Origin: Niveispirillum sp. SYP-B3756
GTDB lineage: Bacteria > Pseudomonadota > Alphaproteobacteria > Azospirillales > Azospirillaceae
Direction: 5' to 3'
Length of the DNA stretch: 64,000 bases
Assembly: GCF_009495745.1 (NCBI RefSeq)
Contig: NZ_WIDQ01000017.1
Coordinates: 31,774-95,773, forward strand
The notes under the pieces were generated by a model. The model saw only the letters and a program-made list of their open reading frames with translations, made no database searches and was not told the DNA's origin. This document shows positions 8,725-18,559 of the stretch, in pieces (the first letter of the stretch is position 1; each line of letters begins with the position of its first letter). Made by a program: the position numbers and the translations under genes.

Positions 8725-9210
8725 TCAAGCGCCCGCACCAGGGCGCGGCAAGGGCAGGTTGGTGGAATGCTTCACCACATCCAGCACGAAGCTGGATTTC
8801 ACCTCCTTCACCCCCTTGATCGACAGAAGCTTGCGCATGGAGAGATCGGCGAACGCGTCCAGATCCTCCACCACCACCTGCAGCAGGTAATCCATCGTCC
8901 CCGTCATCACGAAGCAGGACACCACCTCCGGCAGCAGCAGAATGCCGCGCCGGAAATCGGCGTCGCCTTCGGCATTCTGGTCGATCTTCACCTCGACAAA
9001 GGCCACCACCCCCATGCCCAGCTTCCGCCGGTCCAGGATGGCGGTATAGCCCTGGATGAAGCCTTTCTCCTCCAGATCGCGCACCCGGCGCAGGCAAGGG
9101 CTGGGTGACAGGCCCACCTGTTCGGCCAGATCAACATTGGAAAGCCGGCCATTGCGCTGCAACGCAAAAAGTATGCGGATATCTGCCGCGTCCAATCCAC
9201 TTTCCTTCAT
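8725..9210 (-). CDS. Lrp/AsnC-family transcriptional regulator
   Basis: 161 residues from the ATG at 9210 (one four codons upstream is possible). N-terminal helix-turn-helix (DIRILFALQRNGRLSNVDLA, then LSPSPCLRRVRDLEEKG) and C-terminal RAM/ligand-binding domain (SCFVMTGTMDYLLQVVVED). It is divergent from hppD with 141 bases between the starts, the usual arrangement for an Lrp-type activator of tyrosine/phenylalanine catabolism, so hppD is its likely target and an aromatic amino acid its likely effector (inference). Confidence 0.87.
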   Translation of the reverse strand: MKESGLDAADIRILFALQRNGRLSNVDLAEQVGLSPSPCLRRVRDLEEKGFIQGYTAILDRRKLGMGVVAFVEVKIDQNAEGDADFRRGILLLPEVVSCFVMTGTMDYLLQVVVEDLDAFADLSMRKLLSIKGVKEVKSSFVLDVVKHSTNLPLPRPGAGA

Positions 9211-9351
9211 CTTCCACCCCATTTGAAAGTTTTTGCGCAATTTGTCACCGCAGAATGCGCCTTTCCGCCCACACTTCGCAAGGACATGCCCCGCGACTTA
9301 TCGTATCATCTGAAACAATTCCAGGAGCAAACCAGATAGCGGGAGGCGGCG

Positions 9352-10470
9352 ATGGTGGATGGCGGCATGAGTGCGCGGGTGGAGAACGGTAAGCTGGTGG
9401 GTAACCTGTGGGACAACCCCATGGGCACCGACGGGTTTGAGTTTGTTGAATATACCGCCCCCGATGTGGCGGCGCTGGAAGCGCTGTTCGTCACGCTGGG
9501 CTTCACCAAGGTGGCCACCCACCGGTCCAAGAAGGTCAGCCTGTTCCGCCAGGGCGATATTAACTTCATCGTCAATGGGGAGCCGGAAAGCCTGGCCCAG
9601 CAATTCGCCCGCGCCCATGGGCCCAGCGCCTGTGCCATGGCTTTCCGGGTCAAGGATGCCGCCTTCGCCCATCGCCGCGCCCTGGAACTGGGGGCGCAGG
9701 ATGTGAAGGGCACCGTCGGCCCGATGGAACTGAACATCCCTGCCATCGAAGGGATCGGCGGCAGCCTGATCTATCTGGTGGATCGCACGCAAAGCCCGGC
9801 ATCGATCTATGATATCGACTTCGTGCCGGTGGAAGGGGCCGAACAGCACCCCACCGGTTGCGGCCTGACGCTGGTGGACCATCTGACCCACAATGTCCAT
9901 CGCGGCCGCATGGACCATTGGTTCGATTTCTACAACAAGCTCTTCAATTTCCAGCAGATTCGCTATTTCGACATTGAAGGCAAGCTGACCGGCCTGAAGA
10001 GCCGGGCGCTGACCGCACCCTGCGGCAAGATCCGCATCCCGATCAACGAAAGTGCCGGCGTCGAAGGCCGCGTCGACCAGATCGAGGAATATTTGCGCGA
10101 GTACAAGGGCGAAGGCATCCAGCATATCGCGCTGGCCACCGACGATATCATCAAGACCTATGATGCGCTGAAGGCAAACGGCATCACATTCATGACCCCG
10201 CCGCCGGCCGCCTACTACGACATGCTGGCAGAACGGCTGCCCGGCCATGGCCAGCCGACGGAAGAATTGCGCCAGCGCGGCATCCTGCTGGATGGCGCGC
10301 CGGGCGGCGGGCTGCTGCTGCAGATCTTCACCGCCACGGTGATCGGCCCGATCTTCTTTGAGATCATCCAGCGCAAGGGGGATGATGGCTTTGGTGAGGG
10401 CAATTTCCGCGCCCTGTTCGAGAGCATCGAACGCGACCAGTTGGAACGCGGCGTGCTGAAGGCGGAATAA
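9352..10470 (+). CDS. hppD: 4-hydroxyphenylpyruvate dioxygenase
   Basis: 372 residues. A GGGAGG ribosome binding site 5 bases before the ATG at 9352 decides the start. Two vicinal-oxygen-chelate domains; the iron ligands are the histidine in [14 protein letters not shown] (near 177), the histidine in [11 protein letters not shown] (near 257) and the glutamate in [18 protein letters not shown] (near 336). The enzyme converts 4-hydroxyphenylpyruvate to homogentisate in tyrosine degradation. No homogentisate genes adjoin it here; the divergent Lrp regulator is the probable controller. Confidence 0.95.
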   Translation: MVDGGMSARVENGKLVGNLWDNPMGTDGFEFVEYTAPDVAALEALFVTLGFTKVATHRSKKVSLFRQGDINFIVNGEPESLAQQFARAHGPSACAMAFRVKDAAFAHRRALELGAQDVKGTVGPMELNIPAIEGIGGSLIYLVDRTQSPASIYDIDFVPVEGAEQHPTGCGLTLVDHLTHNVHRGRMDHWFDFYNKLFNFQQIRYFDIEGKLTGLKSRALTAPCGKIRIPINESAGVEGRVDQIEEYLREYKGEGIQHIALATDDIIKTYDALKANGITFMTPPPAAYYDMLAERLPGHGQPTEELRQRGILLDGAPGGGLLLQIFTATVIGPIFFEIIQRKGDDGFGEGNFRALFESIERDQLERGVLKAE

Positions 10471-10526
10471 AAAGCGGCAGAGGGCGTCAACAGGGACACA
10501 TTATGCCCGCCCGGCAATTGAGGTTT

Positions 10527-10561
10527 CGTGGAACCATTGGCCAATGGCCATTGGTTCCACG
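10527..10561. terminator. Bidirectional hairpin between converging genes
   Basis: A stem of 16 positions with one T-T mismatch (CGTGGAACCATTGGCC paired to GGCCATTGGTTCCACG, 3-base loop) lies between the hppD stop and the stop of the monooxygenase on the other strand. Position and symmetry suit a terminator for both, although neither side has a long U run. Confidence 0.6.
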
Positions 10562-10578
10562 ACATGTGCCAAACCCTG

Positions 10579-11892
10579 TTAAAGCGCCTCCCCCCGCACC
10601 AGCCGGGGCAATTCGCCGACAATGCCCATGGCGTGGCGCATGAGCAGCTTTTTCATCGGCTGCAGCGGCGGCAGCCGGTCAATCGCCGCCATGCCCAGCC
10701 GGCGGGCATGGGCCAGCGGGGCGATATCATTGCTGAACAGGCGGGTCAGCGTGTCGGTGGTGGCCAGCAGCGACACGGTGTCGAACCGCCGCCAGCGCTG
10801 ATAGCGTTCCAGCACATCCGCTGCACCGGGGTCCAGCCCGACGCGGATGGCATCCACCACCACTTCGGCCAGGGCCGCCACATCGCGGATGCCGACATTC
10901 AGCCCCTGGCCGGCGATCGGGTGCATCCCATGCGCGCTCTCACTCACCAGCGCCAGCCGCGTGTCGGTATAGCGTTCGGCATGGGACAGGCCCAGCGGCC
11001 AGGACCAGCGGCCGGGCACCGGCGTCACCCGGCCCAGCCAGTCGCCGACGCGGGCCTGCAGCTCCGCCTGGAAGCGGGGTTCGGGCAGGTTCATGTAGAA
11101 ATCCACCATCCGCGACCGTTCGGTCCAGACGATGCTGGTATGGTGCCCGCCGGCCAGCGGCAGCATGGCAAAGGGGCCGGCCGGCAGGAACAGCTCCACC
11201 GCCACCCCGCCATGATCAATCTCATGCTGCAACGTGCAGACAATGGCGTGCTGCTGATAGGACCAGCCGATCTGGCGGATGCCGGCATGGTCGCGGCAGA
11301 AGCTTTTTTTGCCATCCGCCCCCACCACCAGCCGGCCGGCCACGCGCCGCCCATCGGCCAGCGTGACCAAAACACCGCCGCCATCGCGCACCATGCCGGT
11401 CACCGCCATCGGGGCCAGATGGGTGACGGTACCCGCCAGCTCCGTCAGCCGGCGGAACAGGGCGCGGCGCATATGCCGATTCTCAATGATCCAGCCGAAG
11501 GGCTGGTCCCCCACCTCCCGGTGGTCATAATGCAGGAACAGCGGCGAATTCTGGTCCGTCACCCGGATATCCAGCATCGGCCCGACCTGGCCCTCCAGAT
11601 GCTGCCAGATGCCCGCCCCTTCCAGCACCATGCCCGATCCATAGGCGATGGCCGTGGTGCGCCCGTCAAAATCAGGCAGCAACTGGTCATCCGGTGCGTC
11701 CTTGTCGATGACAATACAGGGCACGCCCGCCGTGCCCAGGGCACAAGCCAGCGTCAACCCGGCCAGACCACCGCCGACAATGATGATGTCAGCCTGCAGG
11801 TCGGCCCCGGTCGCCAGGGCCGGGGACGGGCGGTGACCGGCGGTGCCGCTGGCGGGGGCGTCGGTCGGGCGGGATGTGTCATGCGTCGTCAT
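10579..11892 (-). CDS. UbiH/UbiF/COQ6-family FAD monooxygenase
   Basis: 437 residues from the ATG at 11892. The N-terminal 45 residues are a low-complexity extension; then the Rossmann motif ADIIIVGGGLAGLTLACALG, the mid-chain FAD/NADPH contact (VVGADGKKSFCRDHAG) and the C-terminal MHPIAGQGLNVGIRD signature of ubiquinone-biosynthesis hydroxylases. The usual GDAAH before this signature reads SESAH. Family assignment is safe; which ring position it hydroxylates cannot be told from sequence, and UbiL-type enzymes of alphaproteobacteria are alternatives. It is divergent from glnZ. Confidence 0.85.
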   Translation of the reverse strand: MTTHDTSRPTDAPASGTAGHRPSPALATGADLQADIIIVGGGLAGLTLACALGTAGVPCIVIDKDAPDDQLLPDFDGRTTAIAYGSGMVLEGAGIWQHLEGQVGPMLDIRVTDQNSPLFLHYDHREVGDQPFGWIIENRHMRRALFRRLTELAGTVTHLAPMAVTGMVRDGGGVLVTLADGRRVAGRLVVGADGKKSFCRDHAGIRQIGWSYQQHAIVCTLQHEIDHGGVAVELFLPAGPFAMLPLAGGHHTSIVWTERSRMVDFYMNLPEPRFQAELQARVGDWLGRVTPVPGRWSWPLGLSHAERYTDTRLALVSESAHGMHPIAGQGLNVGIRDVAALAEVVVDAIRVGLDPGAADVLERYQRWRRFDTVSLLATTDTLTRLFSNDIAPLAHARRLGMAAIDRLPPLQPMKKLLMRHAMGIVGELPRLVRGEAL

Positions 11893-11950
11893 AAGGCGCA
11901 GAATTAGGCACTTGTCGCAGCTTGTCCAGGCCGCCATCGGTCACATCTGA

Positions 11951-12502
<552 letters not shown>

Positions 12503-12520
12503 AAGTCTGCCCGGAAAATT

Positions 12521-12545
12521 ATGGTGCGCTTTGAAAGCGCACCAT
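12521..12545 (+). terminator. Hairpin downstream of glnZ
   Basis: ATGGTGCGCTTT-g-AAAGCGCACCAT is a perfect 12-bp dyad starting 19 bases after the glnZ stop. U-poor downstream, so terminator strength is uncertain. Confidence 0.55.
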
Positions 12546-12551
12546 TTCAGC

Positions 12552-12626
12552 ACCGTCATTTCCGCGCAGGCGGGAATCCAAAATCCGTGCTGTCGTATGG
12601 ATTCCCGCCTGCGCGGGAATGACGGT
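12552..12626. repeat. REP-type palindrome, long form (family A)
   Basis: A 75-base imperfect palindrome: arms of about 28 bases beginning ACCGTCATT and ending AATGACGGT around the core AAATCCGTGCTGTCGTA. Nearly the same core and arms occur at 40962-41036, where paired positions differ together (GCAGG/CCTGC here, GAAGG/CCTTC there), which shows the hairpin itself is maintained. Confidence 0.9.
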
Positions 12627-12668
12627 TAAATGGCCGGAAAAGCGTAAGAAGTTTGTAGACGGACTCTA

Positions 12669-12827
12669 ATACCAACCCGCCTAAAGGTTGACCTTTAGGC
12701 GGGTCGGAGGCCGGCGACCGCCGGCCCGCCGCACGTGCGGCGCAAGCCAAGGGCGCGGATGCGCCCGCCCGGCGCCTGAGGGAACAAAAATCTCCCTGGA
12801 TCGGTCACGATCAAGGGAGATTGGTAT
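12669..12827 (+). repeat. Structured dispersed element, full copy (family B)
   Basis: 159 bases bounded by ATACCAA and its exact complement TTGGTAT. Inside are five hairpins in order: CCGCCTAAAGG/CCTTTAGGCGG, GGCCGGCG/CGCCGGCC, CCGCA/TGCGG, GGGCGC/GCGCCC, then the conserved linker GCCCGGCGCCTGAGGGAACA and a 15-bp stem around GTCA. A second full copy is at 17631-17792, with diverged partial copies at 59575-59628 and 63752-63877. No ORF is conserved between copies. Confidence 0.85.
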
Positions 12828-12967
12828 AAGATCATATCCAACGGGCCGCGCCAAGCGGTCCGCTGGGTGCCTAAACCGGCCGGGCGATCCCATCGCCCGG
12901 CCGTCTCCATTTCAGCATCCCACCATTAACCTGTTCAAACTTCCCCTTCCATACCAAGGGGATAAGC

Positions 12968-13111
12968 TGTGGATAACCCTGTTCGCGGAAGGTTCCATGA
13001 ACGGTTTTTCCTGATTCGTTCACCAAAATTTCCGAATCAGATCAATGGTTTAGAAAAGTTTTCAACGTTTTTCTCAGTTTTTATCCACAAGCCTTTGGAA
13101 TCACGGGACTC
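12968..13111. other. Candidate replication origin or DnaA-regulated region
   Basis: In an AT-rich stretch lie two perfect DnaA boxes (TTATCCACA) facing each other: 12968-12976 on minus and 13081-13089 on plus. Between and beside them are four GANTC (CcrM) sites at 13013, 13034, 13098 and 13107, and an IHF-like sequence ATCAATGGTTTA (13041-13052) missing only the first consensus base. This mix is typical of alphaproteobacterial origins such as Caulobacter Cori. The remainder of the 760-base gene-free interval 12503-13262 holds the glnZ hairpin and the family A and B repeats. Confidence 0.45.
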
Positions 13112-13262
13112 TCCACCCCTTTTGGTGGGGTGGCACCCGGCTTGTGCCGCGCAAGGCCGGCGGGTTACAATCAGCGCGGCCAGATGCCGGTGGTAAACCG
13201 GCATCACGAAGCGGTTCCAGATCCATAGGCATGTGATGCGTGAAGCGGACACGGGTGCTGTG

Positions 13263-14474
13263 ATGCCCGCCCTCAATGACAGGCTGGGTGGGCTCAGCGA
13301 ATATCCTTTCCCCCGGCTGGCGGCTTTGCTGGCCGATGTAAAGCCGCGCGCCAATACGCCCCCCACCATCCTGACGATTGGGGAGCCGCAGAACCAGCCG
13401 CCCGCCCTGATGCTGGAAGCGATGGCGGCGGCGTCCACCCTGTGGGGCAAATATCCACCCGTGGCCGGCACACCGGAATTCCGCGCCGCCGTCTCCACCT
13501 GGCTGAACCGGCGTTACCAACTGCCCCCCGGCATGGTGGAAGCCGACAGTGCCATCCTGCCGGTCAGCGGCACGCGTGAAGCGCTCTATCTGCTGGCCCA
13601 GATGGTGGTGCCGGCGGAAAAGGCCGGCAAGAAGCCGGTGGTGCTGATCCCCAACCCGTTCTACGCCGTCTATCAGGGGGCGGCCGTGATGGCGGGGGCC
13701 GAACCGGTCTTCCTGAATGGCACACGCGAAACCGGCTTCCTGCCCGATCTGGATGCAGTGCCGGAAGAAACCTGGGCCCGCACCAGCCTGTTCTATCTCT
13801 GCACCCCCGCCAACCCGCAAGGGGCCGTGGCCAGCCTGGATTATCTGAAGCGCGCCATCACCCTGGCGCGGACCTTCGGATTCGTGCTGGCCATCGATGA
13901 ATGCTATGCGGAGCTGTGGGACAAGGCGCCGCCGCCGGGCGGGCTGGAAGCGGCCCTGGCCCTGGGGGCGGGGCTTTCCAACCTGCTGGTTTTCCATTCG
14001 CTGTCGAAACGGTCCAGTGCGGCTGGGCTTCGTTCCGGTTTCGTGGCAGGTGACCCGGCTTTAATCCGCACATTTACCCGCTTGCGTAACTATTCCCTAC
14101 CGGGGGTGCCGCTGCCGTCCATGGCGGCGGCCACCGCTCTTTGGCAGGATGAAACGCATGTGGAACTGAACCGGCGGCTTTACCGTGCCAATATTGATGC
14201 GGCAGAAGCCGCCCTGGCCGGCCGGCTGGGCTTTTACCGCCCCGATGGCGGCTTCTTCCTCTGGCTGGATGTCGGCGATGCCTGCGGCAGCGGGGAGGAA
14301 GCGGCCCGGCGTCTGTGGCAGGAAGGGGCGATCCGGGTGCTGCCCGGCGCCTATCTGACCCAGCCGGACGCCACCGGCTATAATCACGGGCACCGCTATA
14401 TCCGTGTTGCCCTGGTGCATGATACCGAAACCATGGCCCGGTCGCTGGACCAGTTGGGCCGCATCCTGGCCTGA
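13263..14474 (+). CDS. dapC: Succinyldiaminopimelate aminotransferase, DapC type
   Basis: 403 residues from the ATG at 13263 (upstream in-frame GTG/ATG at 13233-13236 possible). A class I/II PLP aminotransferase: [10 protein letters not shown], the IDECYAELW aspartate/tyrosine, the Schiff-base lysine in [16 protein letters not shown] and the C-terminal arginine in [10 protein letters not shown]. The [17 protein letters not shown] pattern is that of proteobacterial DapC, which makes the lysine and peptidoglycan precursor N-succinyl-LL-diaminopimelate. It lies 30 bases upstream of ftsK and may share its promoter. A general aspartate aminotransferase function cannot be excluded. Confidence 0.8.
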   Translation: MPALNDRLGGLSEYPFPRLAALLADVKPRANTPPTILTIGEPQNQPPALMLEAMAAASTLWGKYPPVAGTPEFRAAVSTWLNRRYQLPPGMVEADSAILPVSGTREALYLLAQMVVPAEKAGKKPVVLIPNPFYAVYQGAAVMAGAEPVFLNGTRETGFLPDLDAVPEETWARTSLFYLCTPANPQGAVASLDYLKRAITLARTFGFVLAIDECYAELWDKAPPPGGLEAALALGAGLSNLLVFHSLSKRSSAAGLRSGFVAGDPALIRTFTRLRNYSLPGVPLPSMAAATALWQDETHVELNRRLYRANIDAAEAALAGRLGFYRPDGGFFLWLDVGDACGSGEEAARRLWQEGAIRVLPGAYLTQPDATGYNHGHRYIRVALVHDTETMARSLDQLGRILA

Positions 14475-14503
14475 CCCATCCGGTTTGGAAGCAGCAAGAG
14501 AGC

Positions 14504-17137
14504 ATGATGTCGAGCCGCCCCGCCCCCCGTTCCCCCCAGACCGGCCGTCCCACCGGGCCACGCGGTGCGGCCCCCGGTCCGGCTGCCGCCCCCGCACCGG
14601 CACGCGGCGTTTCCAAGGGGCGGCTGCTGCCGGAAGGCACCCTGGTGTTTTTGAAGCGCCGGCTGCGGGAAGCCGGGGGGCTTGGCATTCTCGGGCTCGC
14701 CCTGGCCCTGTCGGCCGCCCTGGCCAGCTATAACTCACGCGACCCCTCCTTCAGCACGGCGGTGCCCAACGAGGCGGCGCTGGTGCGCAACATGCTGGGC
14801 CTGCCCGGTGCCTATACGGCTGATCTGTTGTGGCAGACGCTGGGGTTTGCCGCTTTCAGCATCGTTTTCATTGCCGGGGGCTGGGGCCTGTCGCTGTTGC
14901 GGCACCGGTCAATCCGGCAATGGCCATTGCGGATTCTGGCCGCCATGCTGGCAGTGCTGCTGTCGGCCATGCTGCTGATCGCCATCACCGGGGCGCCGGC
15001 AGCCGGGGGCAGCGCCGGGCTGATGCTGATCAACCCGCTGGCCCGGCTGGCGGGCGATCTGCTGGGGGTGCTAGCCCTGCCCGTGCTGGCGCTGACGCTG
15101 CTGCTGCCCTTTATGCTGGCGCTGCTGGCCGCCCTGGGCATCCGCCTGTCCACCGCACGGGAATCGCTGGGCGATCTGCGCCGCTGGTGGAAGGCGCGCA
15201 AGGCGGCGGCTTCGGCGGCCCCCATCCCCACCACCCGCTGGACCGATGCCCCGGCCGACGATCATCCCGCCGAAGCGCCGGCCGGCCTGCTGGCCCGAGG
15301 GCTGGCCGGATTGAAGGCCCGCCTGCCCGGTCGGCGTGCATCCCCCCCGGCAGCGGCACCCATCGCCAGCGGCACCCGTGCCGTCCCCAGCTTTGGCAAT
15401 ACCCCACCCGCCCCCACCGATGAACTGCCGCTGGCAGCCCCCCCGCCGCCGCCGGCTCCGACCGCCCCCGCCCCGAGCGGGGCGGAGGAACGCCGCCGTC
15501 CGGCCCCGGTGGTGGAACGCGGGCCCAAGCCCATCCTGCCGGACGTGGCCCGCAAGATGGAGAAGGCCCGCCAGCCCGGCCTGCCGATGGAAACGGAAAT
15601 CCGCGGCGATCATGAATTGCCGCCCGTCGATATCATGCAATTGCCGCCCCCCGGCATCGGCCCCGCCATGGATGAAGCGGCGATCCAGCGCAATGCGGAG
15701 ATGCTGGAGACGGTACTGGATGATTTCGGCGTGCGCGGGCAGATCGTCAAGGTCAGCCCCGGCCCGGTGGTGACCTTGTATGAGCTGGAACCGGCCCCCG
15801 GCGTGAAATCCGCCCGCGTCATCGGCCTGGCCGATGATATTGCCCGGTCGATGAGTGCCGTTTCCGTGCGTGTGGCCGTGGTGCCGGGCCGCAATGTCAT
15901 CGGCATTGAAATGCCCAACCAGCGGCGTGAGACGGTGTACCTGCGCGAATTGCTGATGTCGGACGCCTATGAGAAGAGCCAGCAGAAACTGGCCCTGATC
16001 CTGGGCAAGGATATTGGCGGCGGGCCGATCATCGCCGATCTGGCCCGGATGCCGCACCTGCTGGTGGCCGGTACCACCGGTTCGGGCAAGTCGGTGGCCA
16101 TCAACACCATGATCCTGTCGCTGCTCTACCGGCTGCCGCCGGACAAGTGCCGCTTCATCATGGTCGATCCCAAGATGCTGGAACTGTCCATCTATGAAGG
16201 CATTCCGCACCTGCTGGCCCCCGTCGTCACCGATCCGAAAAAGGCGGTGGTGGCGCTGAAATGGGCGGTGCGGGAGATGGAGGACCGTTACCGCAACATG
16301 TCCAAGCTGCAGGTGCGCAATATTGATGGCTATAATGCCCGCCTGCGCGAAGCCCGGCAGAATGGCGAAATTCTCACGCGCCGGGTGCAGACCGGCTTTG
16401 ACCCCGATACCGGCAAGCCGATTTTCGAGGAACATCCGCTCGACCTGACGGAACTGCCCTATATCGTTGTCATTGTCGACGAAATGGCCGACCTGATGCT
16501 GGTGGCCGGCAAGGATATTGAGGCCGCCATCCAGCGTCTAGCCCAGATGGCGCGCGCCGCCGGCATCCACCTGATCATGGCCACCCAGCGCCCGTCGGTG
16601 GATGTGATCACCGGCACCATCAAGGCCAATTTCCCCACCCGCATCAGCTTCCAGGTGACGTCAAAAATCGACAGCCGCACCATCCTGGGCGAACAGGGGG
16701 CCGAACAATTGCTGGGCCAGGGCGACATGCTCTATATGGCCGGCGGCGGCCGCATCACCCGCGTGCATGGTCCCTTCGTCCGGGATGAGGAGGTGGAACA
16801 GGTGGTGCGCTTCCTGAAGGCCCAGGGTGAGCCCGCCTATGTCGATGCCGTCACCGAGGAAGAGGATGAGGAAGCCGGCGGCGGGGACGATGGCGGCAGT
16901 GGCAGCGGCAATGCCATGGCATCCGGCGATGATCTCTATGATCAGGCCGTGGCGGTGGTGACGAAGGAGGGCAAGGCCTCCACCAGCTTCATCCAGCGCC
17001 ATCTGCGCATCGGCTATAACTCCGCCGCCCGCCTGATTGAACGGATGGAGAAGGAAGGCGTGATCAGCAAGGCCAACCATGCCGGCAAGCGCGAAGTGCT
17101 GGCCCGCAATATCGATGATAATGAACGGGTGAATTGA
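14504..17137 (+). CDS. ftsK: DNA translocase FtsK
   Basis: 877 residues. After a basic, Pro-rich N-terminus come four membrane helices (about 60-210), a Pro/Ala-rich linker (about 215-390), the alpha/beta RecA-like motor with Walker [16 protein letters not shown] (near 522-536) and Walker [11 protein letters not shown], and the C-terminal gamma winged helix ([15 protein letters not shown]) that reads KOPS sequences. It couples septum closure with chromosome dimer resolution by XerCD. An acidic Gly-rich spacer ([18 protein letters not shown]) precedes the gamma domain. Confidence 0.96.
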   Translation: MMSSRPAPRSPQTGRPTGPRGAAPGPAAAPAPARGVSKGRLLPEGTLVFLKRRLREAGGLGILGLALALSAALASYNSRDPSFSTAVPNEAALVRNMLGLPGAYTADLLWQTLGFAAFSIVFIAGGWGLSLLRHRSIRQWPLRILAAMLAVLLSAMLLIAITGAPAAGGSAGLMLINPLARLAGDLLGVLALPVLALTLLLPFMLALLAALGIRLSTARESLGDLRRWWKARKAAASAAPIPTTRWTDAPADDHPAEAPAGLLARGLAGLKARLPGRRASPPAAAPIASGTRAVPSFGNTPPAPTDELPLAAPPPPPAPTAPAPSGAEERRRPAPVVERGPKPILPDVARKMEKARQPGLPMETEIRGDHELPPVDIMQLPPPGIGPAMDEAAIQRNAEMLETVLDDFGVRGQIVKVSPGPVVTLYELEPAPGVKSARVIGLADDIARSMSAVSVRVAVVPGRNVIGIEMPNQRRETVYLRELLMSDAYEKSQQKLALILGKDIGGGPIIADLARMPHLLVAGTTGSGKSVAINTMILSLLYRLPPDKCRFIMVDPKMLELSIYEGIPHLLAPVVTDPKKAVVALKWAVREMEDRYRNMSKLQVRNIDGYNARLREARQNGEILTRRVQTGFDPDTGKPIFEEHPLDLTELPYIVVIVDEMADLMLVAGKDIEAAIQRLAQMARAAGIHLIMATQRPSVDVITGTIKANFPTRISFQVTSKIDSRTILGEQGAEQLLGQGDMLYMAGGGRITRVHGPFVRDEEVEQVVRFLKAQGEPAYVDAVTEEEDEEAGGGDDGGSGSGNAMASGDDLYDQAVAVVTKEGKASTSFIQRHLRIGYNSAARLIERMEKEGVISKANHAGKREVLARNIDDNERVN

Positions 17138-17229
17138 GGCTGGGGCCTGGGGCGGTGTGCCACATAGGGGCCCCTCCCCCCGGCTGCTATGCAACCTTCC
17201 CCCATCCAGCCGATGACCGGAATACAGGC

Positions 17230-17631
17230 ATGAGCAGCGAGACCGAAGGCGCCGTCAGCATTTTTGACCATATTGGCGGGCAGCCGGTGGTCGACCGGCT
17301 GGTCGATTGTTTTTACGACCTGATGGACACGCTGCCGGAGGCGCGGGAGCTGCGCGCCATCCATGCCGCCGATCTGACGGAGACGCGGCGGGTGCTGAAG
17401 CTTTATCTGGCGCAATGGATGGGCGGACCGGGGGATTATTCGGCCGAACGCGGCCATCCCAGGCTGCGCGCCCGCCATATGGGCTTCCGGGTCAACCTGT
17501 CCGACCGCGATGCCTGGCTTTTATGCATGAAGCGCGCGCTGGACCAGACGGTGCCGGACGAGAAGGCCCGGCTGGTCATCCTGCGCGCGCTGGCCCCGCT
17601 GGCCGACTGGATGCGCAATGTGGAGGAATAA
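17230..17631 (+). CDS. Group II truncated haemoglobin
   Basis: 133 residues from the ATG at 17230. Signatures of group II: FDHIGGQPVVDRLVDCFYD at the A/B helices, HPRLRARHMGF with the proximal histidine (H83), and the invariant tryptophan in DRDAWLLCM (W96). Such globins bind oxygen or detoxify NO/peroxide. Standalone gene; its stop codon is the first base of a family B repeat. Confidence 0.87.
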   Translation: MSSETEGAVSIFDHIGGQPVVDRLVDCFYDLMDTLPEARELRAIHAADLTETRRVLKLYLAQWMGGPGDYSAERGHPRLRARHMGFRVNLSDRDAWLLCMKRALDQTVPDEKARLVILRALAPLADWMRNVEE

Positions 17632-17792
17632 TACCAAGCCGCCTAAAGCTTGACCTTTAGGCGGCTTGGAGGCCGGCGACCGCCGGCCCGCCGCTTGGTA
17701 GCGGCGCAAGCCAAGGGCGCGGAAGCGCCCGCCCGGCGCCTGAGGGAACAAAAAATCTCCCTTGATCGGTCACGATCAAGGGAGATTGGAAT
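17631..17792 (+). repeat. Structured dispersed element, full copy (family B)
   Basis: 162 bases from ATACCAA to TTGGAAT, beginning on the last base of the globin stop codon. All five hairpins of the 12669 copy are present; the last stem, AATCTCCCTTGATCG/CGATCAAGGGAGATT around GTCA, is perfect here. The first stem reads CCGCCTAAAG, the third has a longer loop (CCGCttggtaGCGG). Confidence 0.85.
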
Positions 17793-17806
17793 AGGATCAG
17801 GCAACC

Positions 17807-18424
17807 TTACGGTGCCGCCTTCGCCTGCGGGCAATTATTTCCATAGGCTGTGGCATAGGGTGCATCAAAGCAGCGGATCAACCCATCGAGAATATTGAGA
17901 TTGGCCGGCCATTTAATGGAAGGGGCTTCCTTGAACTCCTCCTTGAACCAGTCAGGTTCCGGCAGAGCCGCCAGCCGTTGCCGCGCCGCCCGCAATCCCG
18001 CCAGATCGCGGTTCAGAAAGGCGATGGTTCCCTGGGCATATTCGTGAAAGCCCATTTCCTGGGTTCTTTGGGTGGGGGCCACGCCGGCCATCATCAGCGG
18101 GATCGCCAGCCGATAATCCCCCGCTCGCGCTTCCATCTGCCCGGCGTGCCAATACATGAGATGAATAAGTCCCTGCGGAATCCGCCCCCAATTCCGTTCA
18201 ATGTAGCTATTGATCAGGTTGGCGCTGGCCTTCTCGCAGCCTGGGCGGGCGGCAAGGGGACGCCAACCGTCTTCCGTATCCTGATCGAACGCCTCCGGCG
18301 CCAATTGCATCATCTTTTCGGTATCGACAGCACAGGCGGCGGCCCCACCCGATCCGCCCCCTGGCTGGGCAACGGCAGCGGTCACGGCCATGAGCGTCAC
18401 AGCAGCGGAGAGCAGAAAGCGCAT
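17807..18424 (-). CDS. Exported hypothetical protein
   Basis: 205 residues from the ATG at 18424. A signal peptide (MRFLLSAAVTLMAVTAAVAQ) is followed by a Gly-rich stretch and a helical domain with several cysteines (AAACAVDTEK, ARPGCEKAS, GLIRCFDAP, YGNNCPQ), suggesting two disulfides in the periplasm. The middle (MYWHAGQMEARAGDYRLAIP) looks like a single tetratricopeptide-like helix pair. No family recognised, no operon partner. Confidence 0.7.
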   Translation of the reverse strand: MRFLLSAAVTLMAVTAAVAQPGGGSGGAAACAVDTEKMMQLAPEAFDQDTEDGWRPLAARPGCEKASANLINSYIERNWGRIPQGLIHLMYWHAGQMEARAGDYRLAIPLMMAGVAPTQRTQEMGFHEYAQGTIAFLNRDLAGLRAARQRLAALPEPDWFKEEFKEAPSIKWPANLNILDGLIRCFDAPYATAYGNNCPQAKAAP

Positions 18425-18559
18425 GAGCAATCCCTTCAGATAAAGCGTGGATGGCAGTCCGGCAGAAGAGTGATCGCGTTTAAATATGAATGCAATAGCA
18501 CCAAGAAAGCGAACCCCTGGAAAAAAACCGGCGGCCCGGCCCGGCGCTTCCCCCTCCCC

